Under the pieces are notes generated by a model, which made no database searches, was not told where the DNA came from, and was given only the letters and a program-made list of their open reading frames with translations. Below, in pieces: positions 42,315-50,391 of a stretch of 64,000 nt of DNA. This DNA is from Planctomycetota bacterium (GTDB lineage: Bacteria > Planctomycetota > UBA1135 > UBA2386): positions 7,501 through 71,500 of the forward strand of contig JADJPQ010000016.1 of assembly GCA_016713175.1 (NCBI GenBank), given 5' to 3'. The stretch's first letter is position 1; every line of letters begins with the position of its first letter. The position numbers were made by a program, and so were the translations under genes.

Positions 42315-43472
42315 TCACTGCGCGACGCCGGCGATGCTCGGCATCGACAACGACCAACGGCCGTCGGGCGCGAGGAGCGCAGCCTGGAAGGCGAGCAAGT
42401 CGCCGATCGCGACCGCAGCCGTCAGGTTCAGCGATTGGACAAACTGCCCTGACACCGGGACGACCACCACGCCCAACACGACGAAGTCCTGCGGCGACAC
42501 CCACACCAGACCTTCCGGCAGGAATGTCGGTGCAGTCGGGGCATGACTCGCGACGAGGACGGCGAGCGACCCCGGTGGCGCATCACAGCGAACTGCCAGC
42601 GTTCCGTGCGCAGTGGCGGGGTCGGTGCCCACTCGCGGCACGGGCAGGCCAATCGCCTGCGGATTGGGCGGGCAAGTGAAGTAAGTCGATGGGTCGGCGA
42701 CCAGCAGGCTGTCGGTCTGCGGCATGCTCCACCCGCACCCGCCCGGGCTGCCGCAGCCCGCGCCAGGGCGCATGTAGCCGCCCAACACACGCGAACCCCC
42801 GCACACGTACACCGTGCTGCGAATGAGTTCCGCAGCCGCGCGGGGGCGCACGCTCGACATGCACCAAAACCCCCACTCGCCATTCTGACCGTGCAAGGTG
42901 CTCGCATTCACGACCATGAGCGAGTCCTCCACCGACATCAACGGGGGACCATATCCGTACGCAAACACGACATCGTTCAACTCGGAACTCTCGACGAACA
43001 CGCGGCTGCGGCGAATCTGTGTCACCGTGTTTGCCAGCAAGGCCGAGCAATTGAAGCGGCGCAGGACAGCCAAGGCACAGTCCTCGACGACCACGGGCGC
43101 GAGGCACAGCACATCCTCGAGCAGAACCCTGCCGGCGGCCCGGTACGCGCTGAAGACGTCAAGGCGGACACCACCGATCAGCACCGTCTGACCCGCCGGA
43201 ACATCCTGGATCGAGATTCCAATGCAGCGAACAAGCTGCGCCGAATTCGTCGGAACCGTTCCCAGGATCCTGATTCCCTGCGTCAACGTGACTGCTGAGT
43301 ACACGCCGGGCCGCACCAGCACGAGGTCCCCGACCGCGGCGCTGGCGACCGCGGGCGGCAGATCGAGGTAGTGTGTCCCGGGACCGCTCGCGGCGTCGAC
43401 GATCCAAGTGGTCTGTGCCCGTACGCAGGTGATGAGCAGCGCAACGACCAACGATCGGTCGAATCTCGACAT
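42315..43472 (-). CDS. Exported protein of unknown function
   Basis: A 385-residue secreted protein. Signal peptide (SLVVALLITCVRAQ), then a region with parallel beta-helix character (LDLPPAVASAAVGDLVLVRP, GIRILGTVPTNSAQLV, VLIGGVRLDVFSAYRAAG), with scattered cysteines, followed by a compact C-terminal beta domain. The opening resembles secreted planctomycete proteins that begin with a computed list of values and use a pectate-lyase-like helix. A strong ribosome-binding site (GGAGG) precedes the ATG, and a TATCAT box near 43504-43509 (minus) is a plausible promoter. No enzyme motif seen. Confidence 0.75.
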   Translation of the reverse strand: MSRFDRSLVVALLITCVRAQTTWIVDAASGPGTHYLDLPPAVASAAVGDLVLVRPGVYSAVTLTQGIRILGTVPTNSAQLVRCIGISIQDVPAGQTVLIGGVRLDVFSAYRAAGRVLLEDVLCLAPVVVEDCALAVLRRFNCSALLANTVTQIRRSRVFVESSELNDVVFAYGYGPPLMSVEDSLMVVNASTLHGQNGEWGFWCMSSVRPRAAAELIRSTVYVCGGSRVLGGYMRPGAGCGSPGGCGWSMPQTDSLLVADPSTYFTCPPNPQAIGLPVPRVGTDPATAHGTLAVRCDAPPGSLAVLVASHAPTAPTFLPEGLVWVSPQDFVVLGVVVVPVSGQFVQSLNLTAAVAIGDLLAFQAALLAPDGRWSLSMPSIAGVAQ

Positions 43473-43548
43473 GGTTGCCTCCGGATGACCCTTGAGGGCA
43501 GTGCATGATAGCGTTCGCGGGTCACTGGTTGCACCTCGCGCGCGCTGA

Positions 43549-43716
43549 ACGTGTTGCACCGCGGTCGCCCGCGCGGGCCTGCCGATCCTCGAGTTCGTCA
43601 CCCGCAACTTCAACGCCGGTTCGACGCGCGACGCACTCCACGCCTACTGGGACCACATCCGCCAGGTCACCGGCGTCAAACTTCGTGCCGCCGGTGACGG
43701 CGGTGGGAGCCTCTGA
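43549..43716 (+). pseudogene. Gene fragment, possibly deoxyhypusine-synthase-like
   Basis: A 55-codon open stretch without a start codon (stop codons on both sides) whose third positions are almost all G or C. It reads GLPILEFVTRNFNAGSTRD, then ALHAYWDHIRQVTGVKL. The EFxxRNFNA pattern vaguely recalls the N-terminus of deoxyhypusine synthase-like proteins; this is tentative. The strand opposite gives only low-complexity sequence. It appears to be the remains of a larger gene. Confidence 0.35.
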
Positions 43717-43920
43717 TACCGGCAATGCCAAGCAGCGCATTGGTGCCGCCGGCGCGTGGGTGGCCCTCGTCGACACCGGCGCTGCCGGTTTCGGTGCCCC
43801 AAGGCGTCCCGTGCAAGCTGTACGGCCTGTCGGGCAACGCGATCGGCTCGATCACCACCGCCGGACTCTTGGCTTGCGGCCCGACGACCACCCAGCTCAC
43901 CGGCTCGCCGGCCGGACCGT

Positions 43921-44817
43921 TCACAGAACGGTCAGCTCGACGGCGTTGGTGACGCTCTCCGGCGCGCCAGTCACCAACGCCTGCGCCGAGAACTGCAGGC
44001 CGACGAGCCGCGGGTCGGCCGGCACGGCCAGCGGCAGTTCGCCGTGGCCGTCGAGATCGAGTGGCACCGCGAGCACCGGCCCGATCACCGTGAGCCACAG
44101 CGAGCAGCCGAAGAACGGCTGGGGCGTGGGCGAAGTCGGCCCGAGCGCGAGCCCGACGAGCGCCATCGCGAACGTCGGTCCGTCGGTCACGTGCAGCGAG
44201 ACGCTCGCGCCAATCGGCAGCAAGCCATCGGCGACGAGCCGCGGCGGCAGGCCCTGGCTGTTGCAACCGTCGCCGACCATGCGCACGCCGCTCTGCGCGG
44301 TCGTCGTGATGCGCTGCCGGAACTGCGCGATGTCGGTGCCGAGGAACGCCAGCGTCGGCGGCGGTGGATTGACCGACACCTTGCCGCTGACCCATTCGCC
44401 GAACGACGTCGTGTTGCCGGTCGCGGGCCACGGCTGCCAATACACGGTCGCGGTGCCGCTGTAGGCGACGCCGAACGCGTAGAAGTTGCCCGCGACCATC
44501 GGCACCCCGATCGTCGGCGACGCATACCAGCCGTTGCCCGTGCCGGTCACCTGCACGGCCGCGCTCCAGATGCGCGTCGCAGTGCCGATGCGCGATGGGT
44601 GCTCGTAGACGAAGAACGTCAGCGTCTGGGTCTGCGCCGGCAGGCCGAGGTAGCACTCGACGCGCTGCAGCACACAGGTCGTGTCGATGCGGAACAGGTT
44701 GCCGTCGGCGAGCCCGGTCGAGGTCATCGACGAACTGGTGCCGCCGATCGTGTCGACGGTCTGGGCGGGCATGGCCTGCAGCAGGCAGGCGAACAGCAGC
44801 AGCGAGGCGCGAAGCAT
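43921..44817 (-). CDS. Exported protein with planctomycete-type C-terminal domain
   Basis: A 298-residue secreted protein. Signal peptide (LLLFACLLQAMPAQ), a beta-sandwich N-terminal half (TLTFFVYEHPSRIGTATRIW, GNFYAFGVAYSGTATVYW), then a C-terminal module starting VGDGCNSQGLPPRL and containing GASVSLHVTDGP and FFGCSLWL. This paired-Cys module recurs at the ends of many secreted planctomycete proteins and may be a sorting or surface-attachment domain. Good ribosome-binding site (GGAGA). It is the only intact gene between 43.5 and 45.7 kb. Confidence 0.75.
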   Translation of the reverse strand: MLRASLLLFACLLQAMPAQTVDTIGGTSSSMTSTGLADGNLFRIDTTCVLQRVECYLGLPAQTQTLTFFVYEHPSRIGTATRIWSAAVQVTGTGNGWYASPTIGVPMVAGNFYAFGVAYSGTATVYWQPWPATGNTTSFGEWVSGKVSVNPPPPTLAFLGTDIAQFRQRITTTAQSGVRMVGDGCNSQGLPPRLVADGLLPIGASVSLHVTDGPTFAMALVGLALGPTSPTPQPFFGCSLWLTVIGPVLAVPLDLDGHGELPLAVPADPRLVGLQFSAQALVTGAPESVTNAVELTVL

Positions 44818-44973
44818 GGAGGTCTCCTGGCGTCGGGTTGCGGATGCCGACCCAGGACCAGGGCGCGAGCCGACCGCACAGGCGCGGCGAGAAAAACCGT
44901 GCGGGCCCACGTCGCGGGCTGCGGCCCGTGCGCCCGGCCGCGTGTTGGCTGCGCGCTCGTCGCCGGGCCCGCC

Positions 44974-45180
44974 ATGTCCGAACTGTCGTCCGTAGCCGAG
45001 GTGTTCGCGCAGTTCCTCGAAGCCAACGACCAGGGCGAGGCCGAGGACTTCGAGACGTGGTGCGCGCGCTACCCGCACCTGGCTGGCTGGGGAGTCGGCG
45101 GTGCCTTGCGCGGATCCTCCACCACCTCGGCCTGCCGGCCGAACCGCCGGAACTCGCTCCGGCGAGAGCGCCGCGAGCGC
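44974..45180 (+). pseudogene. Truncated N-terminus resembling a planctomycete Ser/Thr kinase
   Basis: ATG 44974 opens VAEVFAQFLEANDQGEAEDF, then ETWCARYPHLA, which resembles the short helical N-terminus of planctomycete Ser/Thr kinases (FLExxxxGExxDFExWCxxHP). After about residue 34 the frame fails (WGVGGALRGSS), while the next frame continues CLARILHHLGLPAEPPELAP. No kinase domain follows; the sequence then meets an opposite-strand remnant. Interpreted as a truncated, frameshifted relic. Confidence 0.4.
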
Positions 45181-45759
45181 GCGGCAGGCGGGTCAGCAGC
45201 TTGTTGGCCAGCACCGACAGCACACCCAGGTTCACCGCCGCGACGAGACCCGCCGGAATCCCGGCGACCGCGCCGCTGACGACGGTGCCGAGCAGCGTGT
45301 TCGACAGCAGCACCAGGGCCGTGCTTGGTGGCAGCTCCAGCTCGGGCCATGCCGGCATGCCGACCTGGGTCGCGAGTCGGCGCCGGCTGGCCACCCGATT
45401 GCCGTCGGCAAACAGCAGCGACAACGGCGTCGCCGGTCGCACACGCCGCCACCGCGCAGGCAGCGCGCGCCGCAGCCGGTAGAACGCGGTCCGGGTCGGA
45501 CAGGCGTCTGCGCAATGCGCGGGTGCTCGTAGTCGATCATGTCGCGCACGGTCAGGAACCGTTCGCAGTCCTGGTTCGGAATCGCCAGGTCGAAGCGTTC
45601 TTCGAAGGCGACCACCAGTTCGACGCTGTCGAGTCCAATCGACCGATCATCGGAGAGCAACGGGCGCTCCCGGCAATCCGGTCGGCGCCGCCGTACGGCC
45701 CGCCCGGCTTCCCGTCGGGTTTGTCCCGGTACACGCTCGAGCGCTATCCTCACCACCAT
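45130..45759 (-). pseudogene. Frameshifted acyl-carrier-protein-like gene with a membrane C-terminus
   Basis: Reading down from about 45759 the frame contains an ACP core: IGLDSVELVVAFEERFDLAI, with the phosphopantetheine Ser in GLDSVEL, then NQDCERFLTVRDMIDY. It then turns to nonsense (EHPRIAQTPV). A second frame starts immediately with CPTRTAFYRLRRALPARW and continues to a membrane segment (TALVLLSNTLLGTVVSGAVA, then GIPAGLVAAVNLGVLSVLAN). One base lost near 45535 joins the two. ACP followed by a CPTRxAFxxLRRAL segment matches a domain order I recall in planctomycete ACP-like proteins, but the family name is unknown to me. The downstream stop has been lost. Probably inactive unless the shift is an assembly error. 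Confidence 0.5.
45721..45750 (+). promoter_or_regulatory. Candidate promoter of the WD40 gene, leaderless
   Basis: TTGTCC (45721-45726), 18 bases, TATCCT (45745-45750), then the ATG seven bases later with no ribosome-binding site. Confidence 0.45.
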
Positions 45760-48670
45760 GCGTAGACGGAGAAGCTCACGGGGCTCTTGGCCGATCGCGA
45801 TCCTCTTGACGCTCGCCGCACAACCCATCGCGGCACAGAACGGCGCGAACGAGCCGGTCGACCCGGCGCGGGCGGCCGCCTCCTACCGATTGCTGGCGCA
45901 GTCGCACGCGGTGCGCGAGCGCAACCCCGGGCTGGCACTTCTGCTCGGCATCGAGGGCTACCGCCAGGCGGCGACGCGCCTGGCCCGAGAGGCGGTCTCG
46001 CGCGCGCTGATGGCGACGCGCGAGCAGCGCACCGTGCTCGTCTCGCCGAGCGGCGTGACGTCGGTGCGCTTCAGTCCGGACGGCGGCCGCATCGTGACGA
46101 CCAGCAACGAGGGCTGGACCGCCATCTGGGACGCGCGCACCGGTCAGTTCCTCGCCGAGCTCGTCGGCGCACGTTCGGCCGACGAGCGGGTGCCGAGCGC
46201 GGCGACCGCGGCGTTCGCGCCCGACGGCTCGCTCGTGCTGCTTACCCGCCACACGGGTCCCGCGTTGCTCTGGGACCCGGCCAGTGGCGCCACAACGCCG
46301 CTCGAGCATCAACGCGGCGAGCATCCGATCCGCGACCAGGTCGCGCACTTCGCCGCGGGTGGCACGCGCCTCGTGGTCGGCGTCAGCCGCAACAACGGGG
46401 GCAGCCGCGTCGACCCGGTCGGCCACGTGTTCGACGCGCAGACGAGGCAGCAGCTCGCGCGCTTCGACGGCATCGAGCCGGTCGTCTGCGGCGCCGGCAC
46501 GCACTTCGCCACCTACGACTACGCCGGCAAGCGCGTGCGCGTGTTCGCGCTCGCGGCTCCCGATCGCCCGCTCGAGATCGTCGTCGACGAAGGACCGCTC
46601 GGCGTGCAGCTCGGCGCCTCGGGCGGCGTCGCGGTGGTCCCGACCCGATCCGGGCTGATGGTCTACGACGCCACGAACGGCAGGCCGTTGCGCCGCATCG
46701 AGACCTCGACGTTCGCCAGCCTGGTCGCGATCGGCGAGGCCGACGGCAAGCGCCGCATCGCCGTTGCCCGCGCCCCGTCGCGCTTGGAGCTCTACGACCT
46801 GGACAGCGGCGAGCGGACCAGCGCGCTGCCGCTCGACGGCTCGACGGCCACATGCCTCGCCTTCGGGCCGACCGGCGACGTCGTCGCGTGCGGCCTCGCC
46901 GACGGTCGCATCGAGCTGGTCGCGGCGGTGGACGCGCGCCGCATCGCCTCGCTTGCGGGCCACGACCTCGCGGTGACCGGCCTGTGCTTCGATGCCGCCG
47001 GCCGGCGGCTGCTGTCGGCGTCGGCGGACGGCACCGTGCGCATCTGGCGCGTCGGCGGGCCGGATTCCGTCACCGAACTCGAGGACTTCCAGCGCCAGAA
47101 CTCGGGCCACACCGCGATCGCGCCGGACTCCGGCCTGCTCGCGTACGGCGCCAGCTACCTGTCACCGATGCCGATCTGGGACCTCGCGACCGGGCGCAAG
47201 CTCGCCGACGTGCCGTCGAACCACCCGGAGGACCCGATATTCCTGCCGGGCGGCGAGCGCCTGTTGCATCGCGACAGCAAGGCGACGCGCGTCTGGAGCC
47301 GCAGCGAGCCGAATACGACCGTCGACCTCGGCGTCGTCGCCAAGAACAAGGTGTTCGCGCTGCATCCGGACGGCGGCTCGTTCGTGCTCGTCGACGGCGG
47401 GAAGTTGCGCCGACAGGATCTCGGCGGCGCCGTCATCTGGGAGGTCGCGGTCGAGCAGGACCCGACCGCCGTGGCGTTCTCAGCGAACGGCGAGCACCTT
47501 TTCGTCGCCCGGTGGCAGCCGCGCGCGCTGACCTGCCTCGCGACCGCGAACGCCAAGCAGGTGTGGCGCAGCGAGCTGCCCGATACCGCCACCCAGGGCG
47601 GCATGATCTCGACCGCGATCGCGGCTTCGCACCGGCACGTCGCCGTCTCGATCGGGCCCGACGCCGCGATCCACATCCTCGACCGCGCGAGCGGCGAGAT
47701 GGTCACGACGCTCACCGGGCACGACGGCACCAACGTCTCGGTGCTGCGCTTCTCGCCGGACGACAGCCGGCTGGTCACGGCCGCCGGTGACTGGACCGTG
47801 CGGCTGTGGGACACGCGCAGCTGGCAGAACCTCGCCACCGTCGAACGCGCGCGCAGCTGGTCGTACGAGTCGTGGTGGCCGCACGCGCTGGTCACGTTCA
47901 GTCCCGACGCCCTCTACTACGCCTTCTGCTTCCAGCAGGAGCCGTTCGCACAGGTGCGCTCGTGCCTCGACGGCGCGCTCGCGTGGGAATGCCGCGATCC
48001 GCGCGACGGCGTGCAGGCCCTGCAGTTCGACCAGGCGTCGCAGTTCCTGCTGGTCGCGACGCGCTCGGGTCTCGTGTATCGCTACCCCGCGATCCCGATC
48101 CTGCACGGCGAACGGGCGCGGCCGCGCGAGCTGCTGCCCGACGAATACGCGACCTACGTGCTCGACGACGGCGATCCCGAGCGCACCACGAAGGCCCGGT
48201 CGTACCGGCTGCGTTTCGTCGCGCGGCACCGGCTGCCGGCACCGCACGAACTCGAGCTCGTCTGGCCGGCGCTGGTCGAAGGCAGACTGGCGGCGGCGGA
48301 CCTCGATGCTGCGGCGTCGATCGCAGTGCGCCAGCGGTTGCGCCTGCCCGACTGCCGTCGATCCCGCATCGCCCTGGCGCTCGCCCACCTGCGCCAGGGC
48401 GAGCCCGCCGAGGCCGTCGCGCAACTCGAAGATGCGACGCTGACCCTGCGCGCCGCCGCGCCGGAGTTTGGCCGACGCGACCGCGAAGCCACCGACGCCT
48501 TGCTCGCGAGCGCCGTGCGCGCACTGGCCCGGGTCGCACTCGGCGAGCCGGAGAAGGCCGCAGCCGAGTTCGACGACCTGCACACAGCGGCGCACGATCC
48601 GCAGCAGCTCGACGCGGCCTCGCTCGGCGCGCTCGTCGATGAACTGCGCGCAGCCCTCGACCGCAAGTGA
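45758..48670 (+). CDS. Exported WD40-repeat protein
   Basis: A 970-residue exported protein. Basic N-terminus and hydrophobic leader (GSWPIAILLTLAAQPIAAQ), then a helical segment (LAQSHAVRERNPGLALLLGI) commonly found at the start of WD40 proteins linked to kinases or STAND ATPases. Many WD40 blades follow (about residues 95-740), the clearest being FSPDGGRIVTTSNEGWTAIW, FAPDGSLVLL, FDAAGRRLLSASADGTVRIW and FSPDDSRLVTAAGDWTVRLW. The last roughly 130 residues are TPR-like helices. It lacks a kinase or NTPase domain, so it appears to be a stand-alone scaffold. The TPR tail and leader suggest action outside the cytoplasm. The longer upstream frame is antisense to the ACP-like remnant. Confidence 0.85.
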   Translation: MRRRRSSRGSWPIAILLTLAAQPIAAQNGANEPVDPARAAASYRLLAQSHAVRERNPGLALLLGIEGYRQAATRLAREAVSRALMATREQRTVLVSPSGVTSVRFSPDGGRIVTTSNEGWTAIWDARTGQFLAELVGARSADERVPSAATAAFAPDGSLVLLTRHTGPALLWDPASGATTPLEHQRGEHPIRDQVAHFAAGGTRLVVGVSRNNGGSRVDPVGHVFDAQTRQQLARFDGIEPVVCGAGTHFATYDYAGKRVRVFALAAPDRPLEIVVDEGPLGVQLGASGGVAVVPTRSGLMVYDATNGRPLRRIETSTFASLVAIGEADGKRRIAVARAPSRLELYDLDSGERTSALPLDGSTATCLAFGPTGDVVACGLADGRIELVAAVDARRIASLAGHDLAVTGLCFDAAGRRLLSASADGTVRIWRVGGPDSVTELEDFQRQNSGHTAIAPDSGLLAYGASYLSPMPIWDLATGRKLADVPSNHPEDPIFLPGGERLLHRDSKATRVWSRSEPNTTVDLGVVAKNKVFALHPDGGSFVLVDGGKLRRQDLGGAVIWEVAVEQDPTAVAFSANGEHLFVARWQPRALTCLATANAKQVWRSELPDTATQGGMISTAIAASHRHVAVSIGPDAAIHILDRASGEMVTTLTGHDGTNVSVLRFSPDDSRLVTAAGDWTVRLWDTRSWQNLATVERARSWSYESWWPHALVTFSPDALYYAFCFQQEPFAQVRSCLDGALAWECRDPRDGVQALQFDQASQFLLVATRSGLVYRYPAIPILHGERARPRELLPDEYATYVLDDGDPERTTKARSYRLRFVARHRLPAPHELELVWPALVEGRLAAADLDAAASIAVRQRLRLPDCRRSRIALALAHLRQGEPAEAVAQLEDATLTLRAAAPEFGRRDREATDALLASAVRALARVALGEPEKAAAEFDDLHTAAHDPQQLDAASLGALVDELRAALDRK

Positions 48671-49228
48671 CCGCGCGGATGACTGGAGCAACGGGGAATT
48701 CCCCGCGCCGGCGCGCCTGGTGCCGGTGCGTTCCGCGGCCAGCGGGTCGGCTACGAGACGTCGTTCCCGATCAGGACCAGCGCCCGGTCGTTCCAGCGCA
48801 GCGCCAGGCCGACCGCCGCCGTACGCAGGCGCGCGCGTAGCTCGGCGGCCGCCGTGTTGCGTCCGGCCGTCGCCAGCCACGCGCGCAACTGCACTCGGCA
48901 CCGCCCACCGGTCGCGCGGCGGCATCGCGGCCGCAGAGGCACGTAATGCAACGGCGGGCCCGAGCAGCGTCATCCTCCTCGACGATCAGCATCGGCAACG
49001 CCCCATCGACATCCGGCGGCCGAGCGCTCGTCACGGCTTGCGTGGGTGGGACGAGGCGTGTTGGCGCGGCGTGACCGTCGGCCGCCTGCCGTCCACAGGC
49101 GAACGATCGGCAGCGACGCGGCGATTGGCACGGGTGCGATCGCGTCCATCGCACTTGTGGATTCGGCGGCACCGGGATAGCAGGAGCGGCGTAGCAGACA
49201 ACCCTCCGCGCCCAAAGCCAGGAAACGC
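48671..49228. other. Gene-poor gap with a possible coding relic
   Basis: No complete gene. On the minus strand 48751-48951 shows strongly GC-rich third positions and protein-like sequence (LRAWLATAGRNTAAAELRAR ... WNDRALVLIGNDVS, stop TAG). A second stretch, near 48960-49020 minus, reads DVDGALPMLIVEEDDAARAR. Neither has a convincing start or recognised family, and they look like relics. A perfect palindrome CGGGGAATTCCCCG lies near 48692-48705. A ribosome-binding site for the next gene (CAGGAAACGC) ends the gap. Confidence 0.4.
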
Positions 49229-50248
49229 ATGAAGCCGATCGCACTCTGGATCCTCGTCAGCTCCGCCGCCCTCGCGGCCCAACAGCAGCCAGCCAAGCCG
49301 GCTGCCGCCGCCACCAAGCCCGCCGCGGCCGCGGCGCCAGCCGCGCAGGGCTCGGTGCACGCGTCGCTGCAGGCGCTGCAGGACGACTTCCGCGCCCGCA
49401 AGTTCGCCGCGCTCGATGCCTACGCCAAGGCCAACCCGAAGGCCGGTGATGCCGCCGACGCGCTCAGCGAGGCCGTGTCGCTGGCGCAGGAACTGAACCG
49501 CAGCGACGACGTGATGCGACTGGCCGATGCGTTCCTCGCCAACCACGCGGATGCCGAAGCCGCCATGGGCATGCGGCTGGCGCGGGCCGGGGCCCTGCGC
49601 GACAAGGGCGACATCGCCCTCGCGACCAAGGAGTATGAGTCCCTGACGCAAGGCGACGGCGACCTCAACGTGCAGGTCGAGGCGGTGACCGCGCTGGCTG
49701 ACATGCTGGTGGGTGCGGGCAAGAAGGACGACGGCCTGAAGGCGCTCGCGGATTTCGGTGACGCGAAGTCGTCGGTTCGTGGCCTCAAGGAGCACCTGGA
49801 AGGGATCGCGAAGAACTACCAGCTGATCGGCTCCGAGCCGACGGCGATCACCCAGGACGACCACACCGGCACGGCGATCGACCTCTCGGCCTACAAGGGC
49901 AAGGTGTTGCTGATCGACTTCTGGGCGACCTGGTGCGGCCCGTGCATGGGTGAGCTGCCGAACGTGATCGCCGCGTACGACAAGTTCCACGGCCAGGGCT
50001 TCGAGGTCCTCGGGGTCAGCCTGGACGAGGACAAGTCGGCGTTCGAGAAGTGCATCGCCGAGAAGAAGATGTCGTGGCGCCATCACTTCGATGGCAAGGG
50101 CTGGCAGAACGAGGTCGCGCAGCTCTACGGCGTGCAGTCGATCCCGGCGACGTACCTGATCGGTCCGGACGGCAAGGTGGCCGCGGTCGGTGTGCGGGGC
50201 GAGCGGCTGGGCAAGGAGATCGCGCGGCTGCTCGGCGCGAAGAAGTGA
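49229..50248 (+). CDS. TlpA/ResA-like thioredoxin-fold protein
   Basis: A 339-residue exported thiol-disulfide oxidoreductase. A leader (LWILVSSAALAAQ) is followed by an Ala/Pro/Lys-rich linker and a helical TPR-like domain (about 45-195). A C-terminal thioredoxin domain has the active site FWATWCGPCMGELP (C236/C239), and the cis-Pro in SIPATYLIG. Members reduce disulfides in the periplasm, for example in cytochrome c maturation. The helical N-terminal domain is unusual and may dock partner proteins. A good ribosome-binding site precedes the ATG. Confidence 0.9.
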   Translation: MKPIALWILVSSAALAAQQQPAKPAAAATKPAAAAAPAAQGSVHASLQALQDDFRARKFAALDAYAKANPKAGDAADALSEAVSLAQELNRSDDVMRLADAFLANHADAEAAMGMRLARAGALRDKGDIALATKEYESLTQGDGDLNVQVEAVTALADMLVGAGKKDDGLKALADFGDAKSSVRGLKEHLEGIAKNYQLIGSEPTAITQDDHTGTAIDLSAYKGKVLLIDFWATWCGPCMGELPNVIAAYDKFHGQGFEVLGVSLDEDKSAFEKCIAEKKMSWRHHFDGKGWQNEVAQLYGVQSIPATYLIGPDGKVAAVGVRGERLGKEIARLLGAKK

Positions 50249-50391
50249 CCCCGTAGCCGCCGCGATCGAGCGTAGCCCGGCAGGAACACGACGCCGTTGC
50301 TGCGTCGGCGTGCTGTGGCCCAGGCGGGCCGCGACATCTTGCGAATGCGTCCGGGCGGCGGTGTCGCCGGCCGGGTGCGTGGTGCTTCGGG

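Noticed and set aside
43522..43776. Minus-strand 84-codon frame
   Set aside because: Low-complexity sequence; the plus strand in the same place has the stronger coding signal.
48692..48705. Palindrome after the WD40 gene as a terminator
   Set aside because: Perfect stem but no loop and no T tract follows.
50249..50391. Terminator between the converging TlpA and BatD genes
   Set aside because: Only an imperfect stem around 50287-50310 and no T tract.
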